NCBI RefSeq assembly: GCF_001687585.2 | Contig: NZ_CP016537.2 | Span: 1,026,001 to 1,090,000 of the forward strand | Origin: Planococcus halocryophilus | Lineage (GTDB): Bacteria > Bacillota > Bacilli > Bacillales_A > Planococcaceae | DNA length: 64,000 nucleotides | Direction of reading: 5' to 3' | In this document: positions 24,941 to 34,048 of the stretch, piece after piece | Layout: each line of letters opens with the position of its first letter | Numbering within the stretch: the first letter of the stretch is position 1 | The notes under the pieces: generated by a model | What the model was told of the DNA's origin: nothing | The model's input: the letters and a program-made list of their open reading frames with translations, nothing else | Database searches by the model: none | Position numbers and translations under genes: made by a program

Positions 24941-25933
24941 ATGTATTTCGTAGACAACAATGGCATCACAGACCCACGGATTAACTTAGCAATCGAAGAA
25001 TATTTGTTGAAAACAATGGATGTTGAAAAAGATCCATTTCTTCTGTTTTATATCAATGAGCCATCTATCATCATCGGCAAAAACCAAAACACAGCTGAAG
25101 AGATTAATACTGATTATGTAGATTCAAATGGTATTCATGTAGTTCGTCGTTTGTCTGGCGGAGGAGCAGTTTATCACGATTTGGGCAATTTAAATTACAG
25201 TTTCATCACAGTAGATGATGGGGAAAGTTTCCGTAACTTCCGTAAATTCACTGAGCCTGTTGTGCAAGCTTTACAAAGCCTTGGCGTAAATGCGGAACTT
25301 TCTGGACGCAATGATTTAATGGCAGAAGGTCGGAAGATATCGGGGAATGCACAGTTCTCAACTAGAGGTCGCATGTTTAGTCATGGAACTTTATTGTTTG
25401 ATACAGAAATCGAAGCTGTCGTATCTGCGTTAAAAGTAAGCAAAGAAAAAATTGAATCAAAAGGCATTAAGTCGATTCGCAGTCGTGTGGCGAACATTTC
25501 TGAGTTTTTAAAAGAGCCTATGTCTGTGGAGAATTTCCGACATGCAGTTTTACACTCCATCTTCGAAGGTGAAGAAAATGTCCGTCATTATAAACTGACA
25601 GAAGAAGATTGGACAAATATTCACGAATTATCAACTGAACGTTATGGCAACTGGGATTGGAATTACGGCAAGTCTCCTAAATTCAATATTAAACATTCTC
25701 ATCGCTTTCCGGTCGGCGGCATCGATGTCCGCTTACAAGTAGAGAAAGGGATTGTTCAAGACGCTCATATTTTTGGAGACTTTTTCGGTGTTGGAGATAT
25801 ATCTGAAGTCGAGCAAGCAATTGCTGGTTCAAAATACGAACGTGCTTCTTTAGAGGAAGCCATTGCAGAAATTGACATACCGAAACTTCTTGGTGGGATT
25901 ACGACAGAAGAATTTTTGAAATTAATTTATTAA
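24941..25933 (+). CDS. lplJ: Lipoate-protein ligase LplJ
   Basis: A 330-residue enzyme that attaches free lipoate to lipoyl domains through lipoyl-AMP. The conserved RRLSGGGAVYHDLGN motif (about residues 68-82), GRNDL and GRKISGNAQ with the catalytic lysine form the active site, and a C-terminal accessory domain (about 245-330) is present, as in LplA-type ligases. The short N-terminus and gene neighbourhood (yhfH, lcfB) match LplJ (YhfJ) of B. subtilis. Confidence 0.92.
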   Translation: MYFVDNNGITDPRINLAIEEYLLKTMDVEKDPFLLFYINEPSIIIGKNQNTAEEINTDYVDSNGIHVVRRLSGGGAVYHDLGNLNYSFITVDDGESFRNFRKFTEPVVQALQSLGVNAELSGRNDLMAEGRKISGNAQFSTRGRMFSHGTLLFDTEIEAVVSALKVSKEKIESKGIKSIRSRVANISEFLKEPMSVENFRHAVLHSIFEGEENVRHYKLTEEDWTNIHELSTERYGNWDWNYGKSPKFNIKHSHRFPVGGIDVRLQVEKGIVQDAHIFGDFFGVGDISEVEQAIAGSKYERASLEEAIAEIDIPKLLGGITTEEFLKLIY

Positions 25934-25943
25934 GAACTTTCGA

Positions 25944-25972
25944 AGAGTCTGCATTTATGCAGGCTCTTTTGT
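25944..25972 (+). terminator. Terminator of lplJ
   Basis: AGAGTCTGCA pairs with TGCAGGCTCT (one G-U) around TTTA, followed by a short T run. Confidence 0.7.
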
Positions 25973-26006
25973 TAAAATGGAAAGAAAAAGGAAAGGGGGA
26001 ATCATT

Positions 26007-26711
26007 GTGGCTATTCAACGAATCTTCATTGTAGAAGATGATTTGAAAATTGCAGAGTTGTTGGCTGAAACTTTAAGAAAATACCATTACGAAGTAGAGA
26101 CCGCAAAAGATTTTGATCAAATCATCGAAGAATTCGAAGCTTTTGATCCCCATTTGATTTTACTTGATATTAACTTGCCGTCTTATGATGGCTATTATTG
26201 GTGCCGGCAACTTAGGCAGCAAACCACTTGTCCGATTATTTTCATCTCAGCTCGTTCGGGTGAAATGGACCAAGTCTTTGCTTTAGAAAATGGAGGGGAT
26301 GATTTTATTACGAAACCTTTCCATTATGAAATCGTCCTTGCAAAAATAAGAAGCCATTTGCGAAGAGCTTATGGTGAATATGCACCAAAACAAGAAGAGC
26401 GGTCAATTAGGGCCGGACGTATTATTTTATACATGGAACGGATGGAATTACACGTCAAAAAAGAAATCATCCCATTGCAAAAAAAGGAATGCACGATTTT
26501 AGAGCTGTTGCTGACTCATTATCCGAAAGTAGTATCGCGTGAGCAGTTACTAGAGGAATTATGGGACGACCAAGCCTTTGTAGATGAAAATACGTTAAAT
26601 GTTAATATGACACGAGTCCGGAAAAAATTGTCCGATTATGATGTGTTGTCTGCTATTGAAACTGTAAGAGGAGCCGGATACCGTCTTTTACTTCATGAGG
26701 AGGAAGCTTAA
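26007..26711 (+). CDS. BceR-type response regulator
   Basis: A 234-residue OmpR-family regulator. The receiver domain has the acidic pair in FIVEDD, the phospho-acceptor aspartate in LILLDINLPSYDG and the lysine in DDFITKPF. The winged helix follows (about residues 140-230, ending RGAGYRLLLHEE). The start is GTG at 26007, eight or so bases after GGGGGA. It opens a four-gene unit with an intramembrane-sensing kinase and a BceAB-type transporter. Such regulators switch on transporter genes when antimicrobial peptides are sensed. Confidence 0.85.
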   Translation: MAIQRIFIVEDDLKIAELLAETLRKYHYEVETAKDFDQIIEEFEAFDPHLILLDINLPSYDGYYWCRQLRQQTTCPIIFISARSGEMDQVFALENGGDDFITKPFHYEIVLAKIRSHLRRAYGEYAPKQEERSIRAGRIILYMERMELHVKKEIIPLQKKECTILELLLTHYPKVVSREQLLEELWDDQAFVDENTLNVNMTRVRKKLSDYDVLSAIETVRGAGYRLLLHEEEA

Positions 26712-27739
26712 TGCTGCGATTATTTATGAAAGAACATGCAGCATTTATCGTTTTCCAAGTTGTACTAGTGGCATTTATTATGTTGCTGTATTGGTTAGAT
26801 GGTTTCCGAAACTTAGATACGGCAATTTATTCATTTGTCATTAGCACAGTGTTGGTGATTACATTCTTATCGGCGCGCTTTGCGAGACGGTATCAATATT
26901 ACCAGCGAATTTTGTCGGTTCCGCAAAATTTGGAACATATGCTTCAGCGTGAAGGGAAATCACCCGAACAAGTACAAAACGAACTTTATTTGCAAAAATT
27001 ATATCGCTTGTATCAGCATGAAGTGCAATCTTTATATGCATCTCAAAATCGTCATTTGCAATTTATGAATCAATGGGTTCATCAAATGAAAACGCCTATT
27101 TCGGTCATGCACTTATTGCTTCAAGAAGAAAAAGAACTGGATAAAAATAGCGTTCGCGAAGAAATGGAACGCTTAAAGGCAGGGCTGGATACGGTATTAA
27201 TGAATGCTCGTCTAGACACTTTCGAGCAGGATATGCAAATCGAACAAATTAATTTGCGGTCTTTAGTCAGTGAAGTCGCGACAGAAAACAAACGACTATT
27301 TATTTCAAAGCGTGTCTATCCGGAAATTTCAATCAGCGAAGACCATGTTGTAGCCACAGATCAGAAGTGGATGAAATTTATCGTCGGACAATTTTTAACA
27401 AATGCAGTAAAATACACATTCGAACCAAACAAAAAAGTTTATATTGCTGCTAAATGTTCAAATGGCAATACATTGCTGACAATTCGGGACGAAGGAATCG
27501 GTATTTCGTCTTCAGATTTGCCCCGTGTAACAAAGGCTTTTTTTACAGGCGAAAACGGGCGAAAAATTGGAGAGTCAACAGGGATGGGCTTATACTTAGC
27601 AAAAGAAATTTGTGGCAAATTAGGTCACGAACTGACGATTTCTTCTGTTCAAGGAGAAGGGACAACCGTTTCTGTCTTATTCTTTAATCAAGATTTCGTA
27701 ACACAGGAGGAACATGATGACAGTAGTGGAAATCGATGA
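26711..27739 (+). CDS. BceS-type intramembrane-sensing histidine kinase
   Basis: A 342-residue kinase with two N-terminal helices (about residues 10-28 and 36-55) separated by only a few residues, so it has no real sensor domain outside the membrane. The phosphorylatable His lies in HQMKTPISVMH (about residue 125). The ATPase domain has FLTNAVKYTF (N box), IRDEGIGISSSDLPRV (G1) and GESTGMGLYLAKEI (G2). Kinases of this class sense drug indirectly through the BceAB transporter. Its ATG overlaps the regulator's stop (TAATG). Confidence 0.86.
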   Translation: MLRLFMKEHAAFIVFQVVLVAFIMLLYWLDGFRNLDTAIYSFVISTVLVITFLSARFARRYQYYQRILSVPQNLEHMLQREGKSPEQVQNELYLQKLYRLYQHEVQSLYASQNRHLQFMNQWVHQMKTPISVMHLLLQEEKELDKNSVREEMERLKAGLDTVLMNARLDTFEQDMQIEQINLRSLVSEVATENKRLFISKRVYPEISISEDHVVATDQKWMKFIVGQFLTNAVKYTFEPNKKVYIAAKCSNGNTLLTIRDEGIGISSSDLPRVTKAFFTGENGRKIGESTGMGLYLAKEICGKLGHELTISSVQGEGTTVSVLFFNQDFVTQEEHDDSSGNR

Positions 27740-28490
27740 AGTAACAAAAGTGTATGAAGGAAAAGTGACACATCGGGCAGTCAATCAGCTAAGTTTCACT
27801 GTGGAAAAAGGAGAATTTCTAGCAGTGATGGGGCCATCCGGGAGTGGGAAAACGACTTTACTCAATTTGATTTCAACCATCGACTCATTAACTTCTGGCG
27901 AGATTTTGATTGATGGTGTCAATCCGCATTTACTGGACAAAAATGAGCTAGCCTTGTTTCGTAGAAGAGAAATGGGGTTTGTTTTTCAAGACTTTAATTT
28001 ACTTCAAATGTTAACTGTAGAAGAAAACTTAGTGTTGCCGTTGACGCTCGATTATTTTCCTGTTGATGAAATGGCGAAACGTGTGCTGGTAATTGCGGAG
28101 CGTTTAGGGCTGACATCTCTTCTTCACAAGAAACCGAACGAAATTTCGGGTGGAGAAGCTCAGCGAACAGCGATTGGACGTGCCCTTATTCACCAGCCAG
28201 CGATTATTTTAGCGGATGAGCCGACAGGGAATTTGGACTCTAAATCTTCCCGTGATGTCCTTGAAATTCTATCTCATGCAGCCAAAGAAGATGAAACGAC
28301 CATTATTATGGTAACGCATGATCCGATTGCAGCGAGTTATTGCGATCGTGTTCTTTTTATAAAAGACGGGGAATTTTTCAATGAAATCTATGGGGATGAA
28401 CGACGACAGACTTTTTATCAGCGAATTTTGAATGTCCTGTCGTTGTTGGGAGGATCCGTAAATGACGTTTCGACAACTCGCTTACCATAA
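27714..28490 (+). CDS. BceA-type ABC transporter ATP-binding protein
   Basis: A 258-residue ATPase of the MacB/LolD/BceA class: Walker A GPSGSGKTT (about residues 41-49), signature SGGEAQRTAIGRAL and Walker B ILADEPTGNLD. GGAGG lies before the ATG, and the gene overlaps the kinase by 26 bases, giving tight coupling. It works with the following permease to remove or disarm cell-wall-active peptides and to signal to the kinase. Confidence 0.87.
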   Translation: MMTVVEIDEVTKVYEGKVTHRAVNQLSFTVEKGEFLAVMGPSGSGKTTLLNLISTIDSLTSGEILIDGVNPHLLDKNELALFRRREMGFVFQDFNLLQMLTVEENLVLPLTLDYFPVDEMAKRVLVIAERLGLTSLLHKKPNEISGGEAQRTAIGRALIHQPAIILADEPTGNLDSKSSRDVLEILSHAAKEDETTIIMVTHDPIAASYCDRVLFIKDGEFFNEIYGDERRQTFYQRILNVLSLLGGSVNDVSTTRLP

Positions 28491-30399
28491 TGTTTTTCGC
28501 AATCGAAGAAACTATGCGGCTTTCTTTTTAGCTAGTGTTTTTTCGGTCATGGTGTTTTTTGTATGCTCAATGTTTATTTTTCATCCGTTATTTGAAAAAG
28601 ATGCATTGCAGCTATTAGCCATACGAGGAATGATGATTGCGGAAGTGGTTTTGTACATTTTCACATTGTTTTTTTTATTTTATTCAATGAGTGCATTTTT
28701 GCAAGCTCGATCGAAAGAATTCGGTGTATTAATGCATTTAGGAATGACAAAAAAACAATTGAACAAATTGATCTTTTTTGAAATGCTGATTATCGGTACA
28801 GTTTCTACTGTGACAGGCACTGTATTTGGTTTTGCTTTTTCTAAATTCTTTTTCATGGTTGGACGAGAAATTATGGAGCTGGACACGTTGCCACTATATG
28901 TTTCTTGGGAACCTTTTTTGCTAACAATAGTGGCGTTTGCTAGCTTATTTATCATCATCTCATTTGTTAGTGTAGGATTTATCCGTACGAAACGAGTGAT
29001 TGATTTACTCCGAGGTTTTTGGAGAGTTGAAGAAGAAACAAAATCATCTACAATGCTCGCGATTATGGGAATTGTCTTTTTAACAGTCGCTTACATATTC
29101 GCTGTAAATGTATCAGATGAGACGGTGTATTATATTATTTTTATCGTTCCCCCATTGGCTACGTTCGGTACTTATTTATTTTTTACTCATACGCTTAGTT
29201 TCTTATTGAGTTTATGTAAACGAAAAAAGAAAGTGTACTGGAAAAAAACACGTTTAGTTTCATTGGCCGAAGCATCGGTGAAATTAAAAGATAGTGCGCA
29301 AATGTTTTTTATCGTTACAATCGTGTCCACAATCGCTTTTTTAACAGTCGGAACATTAGCGTCTTTCATGTCGTATACAGGTGATTTCCGAGAATCAAAT
29401 CCGCTTGGGCTTATTTATATTTCATTTGATGGCAATGAGCAAGAAGCAGAACATATCGAACGGCTCACAAGTCAATTAACAAGCGAACAGTTATCCTATG
29501 ATTTAGTTGAATTGACGGTGAAACGCCAAACTTCTGAAGCATCTGGAAACGATGTCGATATTTTATCCCTATCAGAATTTAATCGGTTAGCTACTGCGCT
29601 CGATTTTGAACCGGCACAATTAGTACAAGGAGAAGGCATGTTTGTGCCATTTTCATTAGACTCGGCAAAAGAGTTGGAAAATGTGAGTGTCGATACATCG
29701 CTTATTGAAAATGATGTGTCGTTATCCATTCGATCCACTTATCCGCATGTCGTCTTTCCTATTCATACGTTAAATATCAATACAATTGTAGTAAGTGATG
29801 CAGATTATGAAGCGATCAATCAACCGCTTCTCGGATATAAAGTTGGAAGCTCAGATTTTACTTATTATGCGTTTGATATATTAAATTGGACCGAAACGAT
29901 GAATATTGGCAACCGCTTAACAGACAGGATGTATGAAGCTGTAGAGAAAACGGATTTCAATGGAATCGATTATTTTTTTGAAAATCCAGGTGCAGATTAT
30001 CGCTGGTTTAAATCATCATTTGCGCTGTTATTATTTATCGGTGTTATGGTAGCTGCGGTCTTCTTATTAGCAGCCGGAAGCTTTATTTATTTTAAATTGT
30101 ATACAGGTTTAGAGAGAGACCGAAAGCAATACAAGCTGTTGACACGTATGGGAATGACAGACAAAGAATTGGGGAAAATCGTTAACCGTCAACTAATTCC
30201 ACAATTCTTTCTGCCATGGATAATTGCATTGCTGCATAGTGCTTTTGCTTTTATCTCTTTACAAGTTGTCTGGGATGAATTTGCTGAGCTGTCGATTCTC
30301 GGTGAAATGGCAATAGTATTGGGTGGCTTTACCATTGCACAAATTTTATATTTTTTCTTAATACGCTGGCGCTACGTCGCCCATTTACAGGCACCGTAA
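28462..30399 (+). CDS. BceB-type ABC transporter permease
   Basis: A 645-residue membrane protein. Helices are visible at about residues 15-40, 55-75, 100-125, 145-170, 195-215, 222-245, 275-300, 515-540, 570-595 and 605-630. A large extracytoplasmic domain (about residues 305-510) lies before the last three helices, the diagnostic BceB arrangement where bacitracin-, nisin- or mersacidin-like peptides are recognised. It overlaps the ATPase gene by 29 bases. Which peptide it recognises cannot be read from sequence. Confidence 0.86.
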   Translation: MTFRQLAYHNVFRNRRNYAAFFLASVFSVMVFFVCSMFIFHPLFEKDALQLLAIRGMMIAEVVLYIFTLFFLFYSMSAFLQARSKEFGVLMHLGMTKKQLNKLIFFEMLIIGTVSTVTGTVFGFAFSKFFFMVGREIMELDTLPLYVSWEPFLLTIVAFASLFIIISFVSVGFIRTKRVIDLLRGFWRVEEETKSSTMLAIMGIVFLTVAYIFAVNVSDETVYYIIFIVPPLATFGTYLFFTHTLSFLLSLCKRKKKVYWKKTRLVSLAEASVKLKDSAQMFFIVTIVSTIAFLTVGTLASFMSYTGDFRESNPLGLIYISFDGNEQEAEHIERLTSQLTSEQLSYDLVELTVKRQTSEASGNDVDILSLSEFNRLATALDFEPAQLVQGEGMFVPFSLDSAKELENVSVDTSLIENDVSLSIRSTYPHVVFPIHTLNINTIVVSDADYEAINQPLLGYKVGSSDFTYYAFDILNWTETMNIGNRLTDRMYEAVEKTDFNGIDYFFENPGADYRWFKSSFALLLFIGVMVAAVFLLAAGSFIYFKLYTGLERDRKQYKLLTRMGMTDKELGKIVNRQLIPQFFLPWIIALLHSAFAFISLQVVWDEFAELSILGEMAIVLGGFTIAQILYFFLIRWRYVAHLQAP

Positions 30400-30413
30400 T
30401 CAAACGGTGCCTG
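30389..30413 (+). terminator. Hairpin ending the bce-type operon
   Basis: AGGCACCGT pairs with ACGGTGCCT around AATCAA, overlapping the permease stop. The downstream T run is poor, so termination may be partial. Confidence 0.5.
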
Positions 30414-30442
30414 TTGTATTGTCTGAAGATTTATTTTATAAT
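30414..30442 (+). promoter_or_regulatory. Promoter of lcfB
   Basis: TTGTAT and TATAAT are separated by 17 bp, with the FadR box about 18 bases further on. Confidence 0.65.
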
Positions 30443-30459
30443 GATAATAGATTGAAATA

Positions 30460-30477
30460 TGAATGAGTATTCATTCA
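30460..30477 (+). promoter_or_regulatory. FadR (YsiA) operator before lcfB
   Basis: TGAATGAGTATTCATTCA has two perfect TGAATGA half-sites in opposite orientation, matching the B. subtilis FadR consensus. It lies at about +11 after the predicted start of transcription, so FadR would block lcfB until long-chain acyl-CoA is present. Confidence 0.8.
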
Positions 30478-30496
30478 ACGCGAAAGAGGGATGAAG

Positions 30497-32050
30497 ATGA
30501 GTTTAATGACACGTGTTCATGAAATTGCAAAACAAAATCCTACTAAAGCAGCTTATAACTTTATGGGACAAGATACTAGCTACAAGGAATTTGATCAGAA
30601 AGTGGCGTTTTTTGCAGGCGCTTTAAAAGAGCTAGGCGTGGAAAAAGGGGACCATGTCGCATTTCTTTTGGGTAATACACCACATTTTTTAATTTCACTT
30701 TATGCAACAATGAGGTTAGGTGCAACAGCCGTTCCGATTAATCCTATCTATACTCCGGATGAAATCGCTTACATTGTTAATGATAGTGATGCTAAAGTGG
30801 TTGTTGCTCTTGATATGCTACTTCCATTAATAGAAAAAGCGCATGCCGCATTGCCGGCAGTGGCATCTTATGTCATCTGTGAAACTGATCCAGCGATGCC
30901 AGAAAAAATGGCCCAATTACCTGAAGCGGTAAAAAGCAAAATCTATTCCTTCACTAAACTGCTAACAAATTCTACTGTGAATAGTGAATTTGCGGAAGTC
31001 GAAGCTGACGATACAGCAGTTATTTTATACACATCAGGCACAACTGGAAAACCTAAAGGCGCAATGTTAACGCATCAAAACCTCTATTCAAATGCTCGAG
31101 ATGTGGGAGAGTACCTTCAAATTAGTGAAACCGATCGCGTAGTAGCAACTTTGCCAGTATTCCATGTATTTGCATTGACAGTCGTTGTAAACGCACCTTT
31201 ATTACAAGGCGCAACCATTATTTTAGTGCCTCGTTTTAATCCGAAAGAAGTGTTTGAGGTGATTAAAGCGAACAAAGCGACCGTTTTTGCAGGAGTACCA
31301 ACGATGTTCAACTTTATGAACCAGTTGCCGGACGTTGATCCAGCAGATTTTGCTACTGTACGTCTTACCGTATCAGGTGGTTCTGCAATGCCAGTTGCTT
31401 TGCTTCATAGTTTTGAAGATAAATTTAATGTTCGCATTTCAGAAGGATATGGTTTGTCAGAAGCTTCTCCTGTTACTTGCTTTAACCCGATTGATCGAGA
31501 ACGAAAAGCGGGTTCAATTGGTACATCAATCATCAATGTGGAAAACAAAGTTGTTAACGAATTAGGCGAAGAAGTAGCTGTAAATGAAGTAGGGGAATTG
31601 ATTGTTCGTGGACCGAACGTAATGAGAGGGTATTACAAAATGCCAGAAGAAACAGCCTCAGCGATTCGTGACGGTTGGTTGTATACTGGAGACTTAGCAC
31701 GTGTTGATGAAGAAGGCTATTTTTATATTGTTGATCGTAAAAAAGACATGATCATTGTTGGGGGATATAATGTTTACCCACGAGAAATTGAAGAAGTGTT
31801 GTTCGCACATCCTGCCATTTTGGAAGCAGCCGTAGTTGGTTTGCCTGATCCGGATTTCGGAGAAGAGGTAAATGCGTACGTGGTACTAAAAGATCCGACA
31901 GTCTCTATTGAGGATTTGAAAGTATACTGTGCAGAACATTTAGCAAAATACAAAGTGCCAAGACAGTTTGAAGTTCTTCAAGAATTACCGAAAAATACAA
32001 CGGGTAAAATTTTACGACGATCGTTGAAAGATCAAGCAAGACAGAAATAA
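30497..32050 (+). CDS. lcfB: Long-chain fatty acid-CoA ligase LcfB
   Basis: A 517-residue adenylate-forming enzyme that activates fatty acids for beta-oxidation. The AMP-binding motif YTSGTTGKPKGAMLTHQN, the EGYGLSEASPV motif, the GWLYTGDLA motif and the C-terminal lysine in NTTGKILRR are all present. It matches B. subtilis LcfB (YhfL) across the length I can recall. I start at ATG 30497, six bases after GAGGG; the ATG at 30491 abuts that site. FadR control is indicated by the operator upstream. Confidence 0.9.
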   Translation: MSLMTRVHEIAKQNPTKAAYNFMGQDTSYKEFDQKVAFFAGALKELGVEKGDHVAFLLGNTPHFLISLYATMRLGATAVPINPIYTPDEIAYIVNDSDAKVVVALDMLLPLIEKAHAALPAVASYVICETDPAMPEKMAQLPEAVKSKIYSFTKLLTNSTVNSEFAEVEADDTAVILYTSGTTGKPKGAMLTHQNLYSNARDVGEYLQISETDRVVATLPVFHVFALTVVVNAPLLQGATIILVPRFNPKEVFEVIKANKATVFAGVPTMFNFMNQLPDVDPADFATVRLTVSGGSAMPVALLHSFEDKFNVRISEGYGLSEASPVTCFNPIDRERKAGSIGTSIINVENKVVNELGEEVAVNEVGELIVRGPNVMRGYYKMPEETASAIRDGWLYTGDLARVDEEGYFYIVDRKKDMIIVGGYNVYPREIEEVLFAHPAILEAAVVGLPDPDFGEEVNAYVVLKDPTVSIEDLKVYCAEHLAKYKVPRQFEVLQELPKNTTGKILRRSLKDQARQK

Positions 32051-32077
32051 GCCAATCTTCACTTTAAATTAATTCCT

Positions 32078-32114
32078 AAAGAAGCGATGCGATATAGCAT
32101 TGCTTCTTTTTTTG
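32078..32114 (+). terminator. Terminator of lcfB
   Basis: AAGAAGCGATGC pairs with GCATTGCTTCTT (one G-U) and is followed by seven T residues. Confidence 0.85.
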
Positions 32115-32132
32115 AAGTGAATTTCTGTTGAA

Positions 32133-32258
32133 TTCGTGTAACAAGCAAAAAATTTCATGTGAGAATGCCGAAGGTTCGTGTAAGAAAAATAAAAACTCAT
32201 GTAAAAAATTAAATGATTGTGGTAAAAAGCTCAAAACTTCATTTAAAAATGCATCAGT
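32133..32258. repeat. Six degenerate 21-bp tandem repeats
   Basis: TTCGTGTAA-like cores start at 32133, 32154, 32175, 32196, 32217 and 32238, exactly 21 bp apart (TTCGTGTAA, TTCATGTGA, TTCGTGTAA, CTCATGTAA, TTGTGGTAA, TTCATTTAA). The remaining twelve bases of each unit are A-rich and poorly conserved. The array ends seven bases before the -35 of the next gene. Confidence 0.7.
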
Positions 32259-32264
32259 ACTCCT

Positions 32265-32293
32265 TTGTGTCTTTTCCTAGAAGTCTTTATTAT
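32265..32293 (+). promoter_or_regulatory. Promoter of the S9 peptidase-like gene
   Basis: TTGTGT and TATTAT are separated by 17 bp, 46 bases before the start codon. Confidence 0.5.
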
Positions 32294-32338
32294 AGTAAAA
32301 GAGTATATAGGAAAAGTCAGATGTAAGAAGGGGAATGA

Positions 32339-34012
32339 ATGGTGAAAAAAACAGTAGAAATTCAAGATATCACAACAGTGGTTTCTGTAACCGATCCTCA
32401 AATATCACCAGATGGCAAAAGTGCAGTATTCGTTCATACCACAATAGATGAGCAGGAAAATGCATATAACGCGAATCTTTATCATATCGGTTTGGAAACG
32501 CGTCAGCATAGACAATGGACTTTTGACAAAAGCCAAATCAGTTCGCCGCAGTGGTCTGCAGACGGTACAGCTGTCGCATATTTAGTAGAAGAAGATGGCC
32601 ATAAGCAATTGTTCGTTTTATCGTTAGCGGACGGACAAATAAACAAAATGACTAATTTAGAAAGTGGCATAGAGCGATTCCAATGGTCGCCTTGTGGAAA
32701 AAAGATTTGGGTTAATGGTGTCCTAGATAAAGAACAAACCGCAAATCTACTCTACCAACAAATAGGGTTTTTAACGATTGAGTCGAAAAAGGTAGAACCC
32801 GTACTAGCGGGGGATTGTCATTATCGCTTAGAAGCCGTATCGCATGATGGGGGAAAATTAGTTTATGCGGTAGTAAAAGAAAAAAAACATGATCTTGTAC
32901 CTGGTCAACCTCTTTGTTTATATAATCTTGAAACACAAGAACAAAAAATGCTTACAGAAAACCAAGGTCATTTTAGTGGTGTGACTTTTTCACATGATGA
33001 CTCAAAGCTCGCGTATTTTGGAAACATGCGACAATACGGTGATGCTACTCATAAAGAGCTTTATATCGCAGATTTACAAAATCAAACGAATAGTTGTTTA
33101 ACAGAAGGTTTAGATGTGCCTGTGGGAGATTACGCAATAAGTGATTATCAAGAAATAACTGCAGGGAAGCCTGTCTGGACGAAAGATGATCATTTGTATT
33201 TCCAAGTATCCACTATGGGCGATGTCCGTCTATATTTTGCATCGCTCGATGGGATGATTTTTCCAGCATCTCCTGAAATGGAGCATGTTGTTGGCTACGA
33301 TGTTTCACAAGAGGGTGAATTTGCGATTCTTGCTATTAGCACGATGACTCAACCAGGAGAGTTATACCGCTTACAGATTACAACGGGAGAATATGAAGTG
33401 CTAACGTCTTTTAATGAGGATTATGTTGAAAGTACCCAGTTGCGCGAAGGTCAACCGACGATTACCTCGGGCTCAATTGAGTCGGTACACAGTTGGTTGA
33501 TTAAACCAATCGGTATGCAAGAAGGTGAAAAGTATCCGTTAATCGTCAAAGTTCACGATGGTGCTCATGGGATGTTTGCGAATACCTTTTATCATGAACT
33601 GCAATTACTTGCAGCACAAGGTTATGGTGTTCTTTATGTTAATCCAAGTGGAAGCCATGGCTATAGTCAGGAGTTTGCAAAAATAGGAAGAGATGTTGCT
33701 TATAAAGATACGATGAATGCAGTAGCTGAAGTGGTAGAAACAATTGAATGGGTCGATGAGAATCAATTAGCTGTAATAGGAGATAGTTACGGTGGTCTGT
33801 TAACGAAGTTGCTTTTTCTTTACAGGAAAAAACCAGATCGTTTTACAAGTGAGAAAACAGAACAATTGGCTTTAAAATTAGAAAGCATGGAGAAGGATAC
33901 AAAATTTGTCCGTTTTCTAGAAACGTCCATGAATGATTCATATGTGTATAAACCAAGTCATCGCATTGAACGTTTAGAACAAATTATAAGTTGGGTGAAA
34001 AAATACGTATAG
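32339..34012 (+). CDS. S9 prolyl oligopeptidase-like protein with a truncated catalytic domain
   Basis: A 557-residue protein related to YuxL-type acylaminoacyl peptidases, which are usually near 650-660 residues. The beta-propeller (about residues 1-330) looks whole, with TolB-like repeats such as ISPDGKSAVFVH. In the hydrolase domain the nucleophile motif GDSYGG (Ser483) remains. Only 74 residues follow the serine, and they jump from DRF straight to TEQLALKLESMEKDTKFVRF. The block with the catalytic Asp is missing, and the position of the catalytic His (ASH in YuxL) reads TSM. HGGP is altered to HDGA. Probably an inactive relative; the frame is intact. Confidence 0.72.
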   Translation: MVKKTVEIQDITTVVSVTDPQISPDGKSAVFVHTTIDEQENAYNANLYHIGLETRQHRQWTFDKSQISSPQWSADGTAVAYLVEEDGHKQLFVLSLADGQINKMTNLESGIERFQWSPCGKKIWVNGVLDKEQTANLLYQQIGFLTIESKKVEPVLAGDCHYRLEAVSHDGGKLVYAVVKEKKHDLVPGQPLCLYNLETQEQKMLTENQGHFSGVTFSHDDSKLAYFGNMRQYGDATHKELYIADLQNQTNSCLTEGLDVPVGDYAISDYQEITAGKPVWTKDDHLYFQVSTMGDVRLYFASLDGMIFPASPEMEHVVGYDVSQEGEFAILAISTMTQPGELYRLQITTGEYEVLTSFNEDYVESTQLREGQPTITSGSIESVHSWLIKPIGMQEGEKYPLIVKVHDGAHGMFANTFYHELQLLAAQGYGVLYVNPSGSHGYSQEFAKIGRDVAYKDTMNAVAEVVETIEWVDENQLAVIGDSYGGLLTKLLFLYRKKPDRFTSEKTEQLALKLESMEKDTKFVRFLETSMNDSYVYKPSHRIERLEQIISWVKKYV

Positions 34013-34044
34013 AAAAAAGCGGCTGAAAAAGCCGCTCTTTTTTT
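34013..34044 (+). terminator. Bidirectional terminator
   Basis: AAAAAAGCGGCT pairs with AGCCGCTCTTTTTT around GAAAA, with T runs on both strands between converging genes. Confidence 0.85.
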
Positions 34045-34048
34045 ATGA

